In this document: positions 1-7,231 of the stretch, piece after piece | Position numbering within the stretch: the first letter of the stretch is position 1 | Layout: every line of letters begins with the position of its first letter | Position numbers and translations under genes: made by a program | The notes under the pieces: generated by a model | Seen by the model: the letters and a program-made list of their open reading frames with translations, nothing else | Databases searched by the model: none | Told to the model about the DNA's origin: nothing | Assembly: GCA_016650185.1 (NCBI GenBank) | Contig: JAENWE010000262.1 | Location: 1 to 10,817, forward strand | Origin: Vicinamibacteria bacterium | GTDB lineage: Bacteria; Acidobacteriota; Vicinamibacteria; Fen-336; JAGNNV01 | Length of the DNA: 10,817 nt | Direction of reading: 5' to 3'

Positions 1-1506
1 CCGCCCGAGCAGATCCTTGGAGCGCACGAGGGCCTCGAAGCCGGTGATTCCGAGGTCGTGCGTACGCGCAATGGGCTGGAACTCCAAAAAGAACGCGTCA
101 TCCCGCAAGGACCGATGGAGAAACTTGTTCATCTCCATGCGTGCCGAGGCTTCGCTGGTGAGGTCGCTCTCGAAAGCGACGGCCTGATCCTTGCCCCGCT
201 CCTTGGCCGCGATCAGCGCGATGTCGGCGTGACGCAGCAACTCGCCGGTGTCGGCGGCCTGGTGCGGGAAGGAGGCGGTTCCGACACTCGCGCTCAGATA
301 GAGTTCATTGTCCTCGGCGATCTGGTAGGGCTCCCGCAGAACGGCCACGATCTGCTGGGACAAGACGATGCTCGAGCCGAGGTCGCAGCCCAGGAGGAGG
401 ATCGCGAACTCGTCGGCGCCGAGTCGCGCCACCAGGTCCAGGGGACGGACCAGGGAGGCCAGGCGCCGACCCGCCTCCTTGAGGACGAGATCGCCGAGCC
501 GGTGGCCGAGGAAATTGGCCGACTTGAAACGATCCAGCGCGATCAGGATCACGCTCAGGTCAGCTCCGATCCCGGTGGCCCTGGAGATTGCGGCGTCGGT
601 GCTGCTTCGGAAGTACGTTCGATTGGGAAGGTCAGTCAGGGGGTCATGAGAGGCGAGGTGAAGCGATTCGGCTTCGGCCTTTCGGCGCTCGGTCAGGTCC
701 ACCAGAGTGACCACCCCTGCGGTGCGGTCCCGGAGCCGGATCGAACTCACCCCAAGCTCAACCAGCCGGATCGCTCCGTCCTTTCGGCGAACCCTCGTCT
801 CGTAGTGGGCCGATGTCGAGCCGGCGGCCAGGGCCCAGGCGGCGGCCTCCTCGTGCATGGCCGGTCGATCCTCTTCGGGAATGAAGTCGATCACGGGCAG
901 GCCGACCAGTTCACCGACGGCGTATCCCAGATCGCGGCCCACCGCCTCGTTCGCGTACACGACGTCGCCATCCTGGTGCATGAGGATGCCGTAGGCTGCG
1001 CTGTCGGCGAAGACGCGGAAGCGTTCTTCGCTCTCGTGCAGCATCTCGAAGGCGCGGACCCTCTCAGTGATGTCGCGGAACGTCCAGACCCGACCGATCT
1101 GGCGCTCCATCACCGCGACCGGCCGGGTTTCGTGCTCGATGACTCGGCCGTCGGCCAGATCGCAGCGCCCCATGGAACGGGCGTTCTGGTCGGCCGTCAT
1201 GGCGTCGACATGCTCGACGAAGTCGGCCGGATCCTTCAGACTCTTCACCAGCGCGGCCAGGACCTGACGCTCGTCGCGGGTCATCAGGGTGACCCGCGGA
1301 ATGGCCCAGATTTCCACGAAACGGTCGTTGTAGGTGAGAACTCGACCGTCCGTGCCGATGACGATGATCCCGTCGGTCGCCGCGTCAAGCACCGCAGACA
1401 GCAGGGTCTCGGGGCCGACCTCACGCTGCGGAGAAGGCGGCGTGGCCAGAAGGCGACTCAGGGCTCCGGTGCGATGGGCCGCGGATGAATCGACGGGAGA
1501 GGTCAT
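1..1506 (-). CDS. PAS-PAS-GGDEF-EAL cyclic-di-GMP signalling protein, C-terminus cut by window edge
   Basis: Reading the minus strand from the ATG at 1506-1504 gives 502 codons without a stop, running off the left edge. An in-frame TAA at 1530-1528 with no start codon between makes this ATG the most upstream possible start; no Shine-Dalgarno is visible. Two PAS domains (about residues 32-150 and 160-280) each end in a PAS-typical tail (FRDITER at 143, DLTER near 270). A GGDEF domain follows (about 285-445), then the beginning of an EAL domain (FQPIA at 476, FEALVR at 490-495, with E491 of the EAL motif). Such proteins sense a signal through PAS and make, break or bind c-di-GMP in the cytoplasm. 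The GGDEF signature reads GADEF (363-367). The metal-binding Asp (D327 of PleD) is Ala323, and the FKxxND loop is one residue short and lacks its Asp. The I-site RPLD (354-357) is intact. I infer a non-cyclising GGDEF domain; phosphodiesterase activity depends on EAL residues outside the window. Domain identity is firm, activity is not. Confidence 0.93.
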   Translation of the reverse strand, partial: MTSPVDSSAAHRTGALSRLLATPPSPQREVGPETLLSAVLDAATDGIIVIGTDGRVLTYNDRFVEIWAIPRVTLMTRDERQVLAALVKSLKDPADFVEHVDAMTADQNARSMGRCDLADGRVIEHETRPVAVMERQIGRVWTFRDITERVRAFEMLHESEERFRVFADSAAYGILMHQDGDVVYANEAVGRDLGYAVGELVGLPVIDFIPEEDRPAMHEEAAAWALAAGSTSAHYETRVRRKDGAIRLVELGVSSIRLRDRTAGVVTLVDLTERRKAEAESLHLASHDPLTDLPNRTYFRSSTDAAISRATGIGADLSVILIALDRFKSANFLGHRLGDLVLKEAGRRLASLVRPLDLVARLGADEFAILLLGCDLGSSIVLSQQIVAVLREPYQIAEDNELYLSASVGTASFPHQAADTGELLRHADIALIAAKERGKDQAVAFESDLTSEASARMEMNKFLHRSLRDDAFFLEFQPIARTHDLGITGFEALVRSKDLLGR

Positions 1507-1630
1507 GAGATTCTGTGCGCAGGGACATTAACGAGCCGGCGCGTCGGGAATGGCCTCAACCCTTTCCCAGAAAACGCAGGCTTCGTGTGAGTGGAGCCTC
1601 ATTGATTGTAACGGCTGAGGCCGCGGATCG
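1507..1630 (-). promoter_or_regulatory. Spacer between acylase and c-di-GMP genes with nested inverted repeat
   Basis: This 124-bp stretch lies 3' of the acylase gene and 5' of the c-di-GMP gene, both on the minus strand. An outer 10-bp stem (GGCCTCAACC at 1552-1561 against GGCTGAGGCC at 1613-1622, one G-U wobble when transcribed) encloses an inner 5-bp stem (AGGCT at 1578-1582, AGCCT at 1595-1599, 12-nt loop). In the minus-strand transcript no run of U follows the outer stem, and only GCGTTTT follows the inner one, so it is a poor intrinsic terminator. It could be a leader structure of the downstream gene. No convincing -35/-10 pair was seen. The repeat is directly visible; its role is inference. 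Confidence 0.4.
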
Positions 1631-4039
1631 CTACCTTTGGAGGATCAAGGTGTAACGGACTGGCCCGGGAAGGAAAGGCGTCTTTTCACCCTTCAGCCAG
1701 GCTTCATGGCCGGCGCCGAAATAGGGGGAGAGCGGGTGCGAACTCTGCCCGGTGGGCATGTGGAAGAGCCCTTCGGCCTCGTGACCAGGCGACACCACGA
1801 AGCGTTCGGAGGCCCCATTCGTGGGCGAATGGACCCGAGGCATGTGTTCGTCGCCGGGCAGAGGGTCCTTGTTCATGTCGAGAAAGCGCGAGAGGGCGGG
1901 CACGGCGCGGGAAAGGGGATGCTGGATGCGCGCCGCATTGCGCTCGCCCCACGTCCTCTCCCCAAGCCTCCTTCCGTCTTTGGTGAGGTCGGTGACCACC
2001 GCGCGGAGAGAGTCCACGAGGAGGGCCTTCCAATCCGCGTATTTCGGATCAAGAAGGTGGGCCGGCTGGGCGGTGAGAAGCGCCCACAAGGGCCCCTCGC
2101 TCTGCCAAACGCGGCTGTAGCGAAAGTTCGGATCCAGCTTGACCGCCGGAGCGATGAGGGGCGCGAAGACCCGGTCCGACACCGCCACTCGGAAGGCCCG
2201 CACAATCCGGAAGCCGACGGAGTCGATCGCGGCTCTAGCCCCCCAATTTCCGATGAACGCCTTCGCCTCGAGAAGCATCGGGTCGCGGGCTGCTGTGGCC
2301 TCGTCGAGGGTGTCGATCGCGAGTTTTTGCCACCGTTCCAGAAACACCGCACGATTGTCCATCTGAATATCCATGAGATCCGACGCGGAAAAAGTCTCCT
2401 TGGCAAACAGATCGTCCCGGATCTGTTTCGCCCGGGCCCCAAGCGGGTAGTTACCCTCGCCCATGATGGCGAGCATCGGTCCGGAGACCACGCGAGCGTT
2501 CGCGGTCCAGAGTCGGCCAGAGGGAGGATCGATCACCTTGGGTACGTCAACGCTGGCCACGTACCCGTCCCACCTACGCGAGGGATCCGTGCGCGTGACC
2601 GGCAGCCGGCCTTCGAAACCTACCCGTTTGGGGATACGCCCGGCCACGGTCCAGGCGATGCGGCCGGTGTGGTCCGCGATCATCGCGTTTTGGGGGGGCG
2701 CGCCCGCCTGGTGAGCCACCTCCACTGCCGCCTCTATGGTGTCGGCATCCTCGATATCCAGCAGTCTGAGATTGACGGCCTCGGGGTCGTGGGCGGTCCA
2801 CTGGTAGGCGCGGAGGTGTCCATTGTGGTCGCGATCGATGACCGGCCCGTAAATCGTGTTCAGAATCTCCAGCGGGCGAGGGGGAGCGCCCTTCACATTG
2901 ATGGTCTCGGTTACCCGCTCGAACTGCTTTGGCCCGTCGGCGGTGAGGTACGTATTCGGTTCGGCTCCGGGATCGAGGATGACCAGGTCGTTCCAATCGG
3001 CCTGAGTATTGGTGAAGCCCCAGGCCACGCGCCCATTGCTTCCGGCCACGATTCCGGCGGTGCCCGGGAGAGAGACTCCGGTCACCGTAAGCACCTCACC
3101 CGTCGCGTCCTTGAAGATGAGTCGGAGGCGGTACCAGATGTTCGGAACCGCGATCTCGAGATGCATGTCGTCCGCGACCATGGCCGCGCCCGTGGTGGAG
3201 TGGGCCGCGTCGACCGCCCAGTTGTTGCTGCCCACGAACGGGAGACTGTCCTCGGGCGAGAAGCGATCGGGCGAGGAGTAGCTGTCCGCCACCTTCGCGG
3301 GGGCGCCGCTCGCGCGGGCATCGAAAACGTCGGGCCCGGGAATTGCGGAGGGCGCCAGGGGGGCGCCGACGATGGGCGCGTCCCACTCGATGGTGCCGCG
3401 CGGGGCCAGGAAATCGAACAGCGCGGGCGGCAACGCATCGCGCATCACCGCGAGGGTGCCTTCCTTCGCCCCCCGGGACTCATGGAGGGTGAGGAACATG
3501 GCGAGGACGCAAAGAACCGAATCCTCGGATGCCCAGGGCACAGGATCTGCGTTGAGGAGCAGGTACTCATATGGGCGCGCCCGAAGTTTCTGGAGCCCCG
3601 CGTTGATGCCGGCCACATAGGCGTCGGTCAGCGCGCGTTCCTGCGCATCGAACCTGGCTACGACCCGCCGGGCCACTCCCCGGAACTGGTGCACGCGGAC
3701 ATCCTCATCTGCGCTGACCGTCGCCGGGCCGATGAGTTCGGACAACTCGCCCGCGGCGCGACGCCGCATGAGGTCCATCTGAAAAAACCGCTCCTGGCCG
3801 TGGAGGAAACCGGTGGCGCGGGCCACATCCAGGCGGTCGGTTCCCCGAACCGTGGGCACGCCATTCTGGTCGCGCTCCACCGTGACGTCGGCTTTGAGTC
3901 CGTCCAGGGTTAGAGCGCCCTCGAGAACCGGCAGGGATCCTCGGAGCAGGAAGGTCAGCGTAAGTCCCGCCGGGACGGCGACGCTCAGAACCAGGACCGC
4001 GAGGTTTCGCAGCAAGCGCCGTTTTCGAATGGCTCTCAT
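1631..4039 (-). CDS. Penicillin-acylase-family Ntn hydrolase (penicillin amidase / acyl-homoserine lactone acylase-like)
   Basis: An 802-residue precursor, full length for the family. The N-terminus is basic (residues 2-11, mostly Arg and Lys) followed by a hydrophobic stretch (about 13-33), which fits a signal anchor or uncleaved signal peptide and a periplasmic enzyme. The family self-cleaves before a nucleophilic Ser: here G270/S271 in the motif GSNNWAV. Counting S271 as beta-chain residue 1, His293 is beta-23 and Asn514 (in TANARV) is beta-244, the positions of the catalytic His and oxyanion Asn in cephalosporin and related acylases. The C-terminal block (TGQSSHPLSPYF at 763-774, then WLKGE) is also typical. 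Known members hydrolyse amides such as beta-lactam side chains, N-acyl-homoserine lactones or lipopeptide acyl chains; the substrate cannot be read from sequence. The start lies three bases after the stop of the upstream E1 gene and has no Shine-Dalgarno, so translational coupling is likely. Stop is TAG at 1633-1631. Confidence 0.94.
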   Translation of the reverse strand: MRAIRKRRLLRNLAVLVLSVAVPAGLTLTFLLRGSLPVLEGALTLDGLKADVTVERDQNGVPTVRGTDRLDVARATGFLHGQERFFQMDLMRRRAAGELSELIGPATVSADEDVRVHQFRGVARRVVARFDAQERALTDAYVAGINAGLQKLRARPYEYLLLNADPVPWASEDSVLCVLAMFLTLHESRGAKEGTLAVMRDALPPALFDFLAPRGTIEWDAPIVGAPLAPSAIPGPDVFDARASGAPAKVADSYSSPDRFSPEDSLPFVGSNNWAVDAAHSTTGAAMVADDMHLEIAVPNIWYRLRLIFKDATGEVLTVTGVSLPGTAGIVAGSNGRVAWGFTNTQADWNDLVILDPGAEPNTYLTADGPKQFERVTETINVKGAPPRPLEILNTIYGPVIDRDHNGHLRAYQWTAHDPEAVNLRLLDIEDADTIEAAVEVAHQAGAPPQNAMIADHTGRIAWTVAGRIPKRVGFEGRLPVTRTDPSRRWDGYVASVDVPKVIDPPSGRLWTANARVVSGPMLAIMGEGNYPLGARAKQIRDDLFAKETFSASDLMDIQMDNRAVFLERWQKLAIDTLDEATAARDPMLLEAKAFIGNWGARAAIDSVGFRIVRAFRVAVSDRVFAPLIAPAVKLDPNFRYSRVWQSEGPLWALLTAQPAHLLDPKYADWKALLVDSLRAVVTDLTKDGRRLGERTWGERNAARIQHPLSRAVPALSRFLDMNKDPLPGDEHMPRVHSPTNGASERFVVSPGHEAEGLFHMPTGQSSHPLSPYFGAGHEAWLKGEKTPFLPGPVRYTLILQR

Positions 4040-4042
4040 CGG

Positions 4043-6088
4043 CTAGTACTTCAGCAGTTTTCGAAGCGTGGGCAGCAGGTCCGGCTTGGGCGAGAGCATC
4101 TCTTCGAGCGCCTCCGCAAAGGGAATGGGCGTGTCGGACCCGCCGAGACGGGTGACGGGCGCGTCCAGGTCGTCGAATGCCTCTTGGGAGATGGTGGCCG
4201 CGACCTCGGCTCCGAAGCCCCCGGTGAGCGACGCTTCATGGAGCACCAGGACCTTCGCGGTTCGACGAACCGATCCCAGAACCATCTCTTTGTCCCAGGG
4301 TAGCAGGCTCCGCAGGTCGATGACTTCGACGTCGACGCCTTCGGCGGCCAGCACCTCCGCCGCGTCGAGCGCCCAGTGGACGGCCACGCCGTAGGCGATG
4401 ATGGTGAGGTCATGGCCAGGCCGGGCGATTCGAGCCTTGCCGATGGGAGTGGTGAAGTAGCCGTCTGGAACCACTCCCTTCAAGGACCGATAGAGCAACT
4501 TGTGTTCCAGGAACAGGACGGGATTGGGTTCGGCAAGAGAGGCCAGAAGAAGTCCCTTGGCGTCCTCGGGAGTCGCCGGAGCGACCACGCGCAGGCCGGG
4601 CACATGCGTAAACCAGGCCTCGACGTTTTGCGAGTGGAAGGGCCCGGCGCCGCTGCCCCCGCCGGACGGTGCGCGGATCACGCACGGGAGGCTGGCGCCC
4701 CAGCGGTAATGGGTCTTGGCCAGGTTGTTGACGATCTGGTTGAAGCCACAGGAGATGAAATCGCCGAACTGCATTTCCACCATCGGGACCAACCCGTCGA
4801 GGGCGAGACCCATGGCCGCGCCCAAAGCCCCCGACTCGATGATGGGCGTGTTGCGGACTCGTTCGCGTCCGAACTCCTCCACAAAGCCTTTCGTGACCTT
4901 GAAGGCGCCGCCGTACTCCGCGATGTCCTGACCGATAAGGATGATGCGCGAGTCGCGTCGCATGCCGATCTGAAGAGCTTCGCTGATGGCGTCGATGTAC
5001 CGGATCTCACGGCCGAGGGCGCCCAAAGCCGGCGGCGCCGCAGCGGGCGAGGCGGCGTACACGGAACGGATCTCACGCGACCGGGTGGACGAGGGCTCCG
5101 GGGTTTCGAGGGCTTCGTCCGCGATTCGGTCCACCTCGGCCTTGATCGAGTCGCGGAGCGTGTCGAGATCGAGCGCGCTCATGATGCCTTCGGCCTTGAG
5201 CAGGGTTTCGAACCGGGCCAGCGGGTCTTTTTGGGCCCATTCCTGGAAAAGGCGAGGCGGCACATAGGCCGTTCCTGACGCTTCTTCGTGGCCGCGCATT
5301 CTGAACGTCTCGAACTCGAGGAGGGTGGGGCCCTCGCCCGCACGAGCCCGGGCCGCCGCGTCGGCGGTGGCCTCATACACGGCGAGGATGTCGTTGCCGT
5401 CAACCGTCTCCCCGCGCATGCCATAGCCCACCGCCCGATCGGACAGGCGCGCGCATGCGTACTGCTCGCTTCGGGGCGTTGAGAGGCCATACTGATTGTT
5501 CTCGATCACGAAGAGTACGGGGAGCTTCCACACCGCGGCCAGATTCAGGGCTTCGTGAAAATCGCCCTCGCTGGTGGCGCCGTCGCCCGTGAAGGTCACG
5601 GCCACCCGGTTCGTCCGCTTGATCTGAGAGGCGAGACCGAGGCCGCAGGCCACGGGGAGCATGGCCCCGAGGTGAGAGATCATGCCCACCAGCGATTTCT
5701 CAGGAAGGCCGAAATGGAAAGTGCGGTCGCGACCTTCGGTGAAGCCGCCGCTTTTTCCGAAGAGCTGCCGAAACAGCCGAAGCATGTCGACGCTCCTTGT
5801 GGTGAAGACGCCGAGGTTTCGGTGCATGGGCAGGATCCAGTCGTTCGAGCGCAGCGCGGCGGTGACGCCCACCGCGATCGCCTCCTGGCCGATTCCGGAA
5901 AACCACTTGGACAGGCGGCCCTGCCGGAGCAAAACCAGCGCCTTCTCCTCGATGATCCGGGGAACCAGAAGCGCCTTGTGCAACGCCCGCAACTCCGCAG
6001 GGGGGAGACGCGACTTCCGGGCGATCTCGCCGGAGGCGATCACGATGGGACCGGAAGGGCGCGTTTCGACGCTTTCGGAGCTCACCAT
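4043..6088 (-). CDS. Fused E1 alpha-beta subunit of a thiamine-diphosphate 2-oxoacid dehydrogenase (branched-chain-type)
   Basis: A 681-residue protein joins both E1 subunits in one chain. The alpha half (about 30-330) carries the thiamine-diphosphate motif from GDG at 168-170 to NN at 197-198, the HRNLG loop at 89-93 and the RMRGHEEA loop at 263-270. After a low-complexity linker rich in Ala, Pro and Ser (about 330-358), the beta half (360-681) has the activating Glu418 in TPIIESG, and HSQ at 485-487 followed by NVEAW. The alpha half strongly resembles the fused alpha/beta E1 proteins common in Bacteroidota (SGIGQEA, FHFG, GMISHLG, SEGDFHEALN). E1 decarboxylates a 2-oxo acid and passes the acyl group to lipoyl-E2; no E2 or E3 lies in the window. 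The frame stays open upstream to 6736 across the opposite gene, but the ATG at 6088-6086 is the first sensible start: the homologous region begins just after it and no in-frame start precedes it in the intergenic DNA. No Shine-Dalgarno is seen. The exact oxo acid (branched-chain, pyruvate, acetoin) is undecided. Confidence 0.93.
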   Translation of the reverse strand: MVSSESVETRPSGPIVIASGEIARKSRLPPAELRALHKALLVPRIIEEKALVLLRQGRLSKWFSGIGQEAIAVGVTAALRSNDWILPMHRNLGVFTTRSVDMLRLFRQLFGKSGGFTEGRDRTFHFGLPEKSLVGMISHLGAMLPVACGLGLASQIKRTNRVAVTFTGDGATSEGDFHEALNLAAVWKLPVLFVIENNQYGLSTPRSEQYACARLSDRAVGYGMRGETVDGNDILAVYEATADAAARARAGEGPTLLEFETFRMRGHEEASGTAYVPPRLFQEWAQKDPLARFETLLKAEGIMSALDLDTLRDSIKAEVDRIADEALETPEPSSTRSREIRSVYAASPAAAPPALGALGREIRYIDAISEALQIGMRRDSRIILIGQDIAEYGGAFKVTKGFVEEFGRERVRNTPIIESGALGAAMGLALDGLVPMVEMQFGDFISCGFNQIVNNLAKTHYRWGASLPCVIRAPSGGGSGAGPFHSQNVEAWFTHVPGLRVVAPATPEDAKGLLLASLAEPNPVLFLEHKLLYRSLKGVVPDGYFTTPIGKARIARPGHDLTIIAYGVAVHWALDAAEVLAAEGVDVEVIDLRSLLPWDKEMVLGSVRRTAKVLVLHEASLTGGFGAEVAATISQEAFDDLDAPVTRLGGSDTPIPFAEALEEMLSPKPDLLPTLRKLLKY

Positions 6089-6172
6089 GTGGGCGCGGAG
6101 TTTATCAGCCGGATGCGAGGGCGCCAGGGACCTTGGCGACCCGCGCCTCGCGGCAACTAAGATCAAGGGCGT
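6089..6172. promoter_or_regulatory. Divergent intergenic promoter region for E1-acylase and tandem dehydrogenase operons
   Basis: These 84 bp separate two divergent operons and must hold both promoters if they are not read from further away. For the plus strand, TAAGAT at 6158-6163 is a plausible -10, with a weak TTGGCG at 6133-6138 at 19-bp spacing; this would start transcription almost at the ATG. For the minus strand, TAAACT (complement of 6099-6104) is a possible -10, also close to the ATG, with no good -35. AAGGG at 6165-6169 is the only Shine-Dalgarno-like element. The shared location suggests joint control; promoter boxes are low-confidence guesses. Confidence 0.5.
6122..6138. promoter_or_regulatory. 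Imperfect dyad in divergent intergenic region, possible operator
   Basis: CGCCA at 6122-6126 is repeated inverted as TGGCG at 6134-6138 around a 7-bp centre. With a one-base slip the arms extend to CGCCAGG and CCTTGGCG. It sits midway between the two divergent genes and overlaps the weak plus-strand -35, where a regulator could control both directions. A 5-bp dyad in GC-rich DNA can arise by chance, so this is only a candidate. Confidence 0.25.
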
Positions 6173-7231
6173 ATGAGCCTGATGCGCGCCGCCGTGTACC
6201 GGGGATCCCCGCGGCTGGCGGTTGAAGAGATCCCTCTTCCTGAGCCGGAGCCCGGCGGTATGGTGGTCCGGGTCGATGTGTGCGGCGTTTGCGGGACCGA
6301 CGTCAAGAAGATCGACAAGGGGCTGGCGCCGCCGCCGCGGGTTTTCGGCCACGAAATCTCCGGAGTGGTGTCCGCTCTGGGGGCGGGAGTCAAGCGTTTC
6401 AAGGCAGGCGACCGGGTGGTGGTGCACCACCACATCCCTTGCCTTCAGTGCTTCTATTGCGAGCTCAGGCTCTATGCCCAATGCGCGCTCTACAAGCAAA
6501 ACGGCACCAGCGCAGGTTTCGAGCCGGCGGGTGGCGGCTTCGCCGAATACTTGAAGGCGGCGCCGCATATCGTGGAACGCGGCGCGATTCCCATTCCTGC
6601 GGGGGTGAAGTCCGAGGTCGCCTGCCTGGTCGAACCCGTCAACACGTGCCTGAAGGCGGTCGACGCCGCGACGATCCGAGGCGGTGAGACGGTGGTGGTG
6701 GTGGGGCAGGGACCGATCGGGTCCATGCTCATGCAACTGGCTCAGGTGCGGGGCGCGCGCGTGCTGGTTTCCGACCTGTCGCCGTTCCGACTCGATCTGG
6801 CGCGGAGGTTGGGCGGCCTGACTTTCGATGCATCGAAGGGCGGCCTTGAGGAATGGGTTCGGGTGGAGACCTCGGGGCGCGGCGCTGACGCGGTTCTGCT
6901 GGCCGCGACCGGGCAGGGGCCGTTTGACGCCGCGGTGGGCTCGACTCGGCCGGGGGGGCGGATCGTGCCCTTTTCCGCGACCTCACGGGGAGAGACCTAT
7001 CAGGTCGATCTCGGTTTGCTGTCGGCGGCCGAGAAGCAGATTGTGAGCGTGTACAGCGCGTCGGTGGATGTCCAGGAAGAAGCGGCCGATCTGGTCTTCT
7101 CGGGTCGGGTGCGCCTTCAGGAACTGGTCACGGATTCTTTTCCTCTCTCTCAGGTGAATGAAGCCATCGACCTCTTCCGGAGACCCGCTGCCTCCACCAT
7201 GAAAGTCGCCATCGACCTGAGGCTCGGGTGA
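6173..7231 (+). CDS. Zinc-dependent medium-chain alcohol/polyol dehydrogenase (threonine/sorbitol dehydrogenase-like)
   Basis: A 352-residue member of the zinc-containing medium-chain dehydrogenase family, which oxidises a secondary alcohol, polyol or amino alcohol with NAD(P). The catalytic zinc site is complete: Cys40 (CGVCGTD), His60-Glu61 (GHE) and Glu154 (LVEPVN). The structural zinc cysteines are Cys90, Cys93, Cys96 and Cys104. The Rossmann loop GQGPIG (178-183) is followed by Asp201 at the end of the second strand, which points to NAD+. The start is ambiguous. ATG 6173 has AAGGG only 3 nt upstream, whereas ATG 6182 (residue 4) gives the usual family opening MRAAVYRG with the same element 12 nt upstream. 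It forms an operon with the next dehydrogenase (4-bp overlap) and diverges from the E1 gene. The substrate is not recognisable from sequence. Confidence 0.93.
   Translation: MSLMRAAVYRGSPRLAVEEIPLPEPEPGGMVVRVDVCGVCGTDVKKIDKGLAPPPRVFGHEISGVVSALGAGVKRFKAGDRVVVHHHIPCLQCFYCELRLYAQCALYKQNGTSAGFEPAGGGFAEYLKAAPHIVERGAIPIPAGVKSEVACLVEPVNTCLKAVDAATIRGGETVVVVGQGPIGSMLMQLAQVRGARVLVSDLSPFRLDLARRLGGLTFDASKGGLEEWVRVETSGRGADAVLLAATGQGPFDAAVGSTRPGGRIVPFSATSRGETYQVDLGLLSAAEKQIVSVYSASVDVQEEAADLVFSGRVRLQELVTDSFPLSQVNEAIDLFRRPAASTMKVAIDLRLG
7219..7222 (+). promoter_or_regulatory. Shine-Dalgarno GAGG for the second dehydrogenase
   Basis: GAGG inside the end of the first dehydrogenase gene lies 5 nt before the GTG at 7228. 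It is the clearest ribosome binding site in the window and supports choosing this GTG start in the GTGA overlap. Confidence 0.55.

Noticed and set aside
58..1488. 476-codon open frame on the plus strand opposite the c-di-GMP gene
   Set aside because: Its codons are exact reverse complements of the sense codons, so a stop needs a sense TTA, CTA or TCA, which are rare in this GC-rich DNA. It ends at 1488 exactly where the sense gene has its TCA codon 7. The product has no recognisable domain, whereas the minus strand encodes PAS, GGDEF and EAL.
1637..3913. 758-codon open frame on the plus strand opposite the acylase gene
   Set aside because: It is in the same antisense register as the acylase, explained by avoidance of TTA, CTA and TCA in the real gene. 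The product is rich in Arg, Gly and His with no domain, while the minus strand is a clear penicillin acylase.
6089..6736. 216-codon upstream extension of the E1 frame
   Set aside because: It runs antisense through the first dehydrogenase in mirror register and shows no E1 homology. The homologous region begins right after the ATG at 6088.
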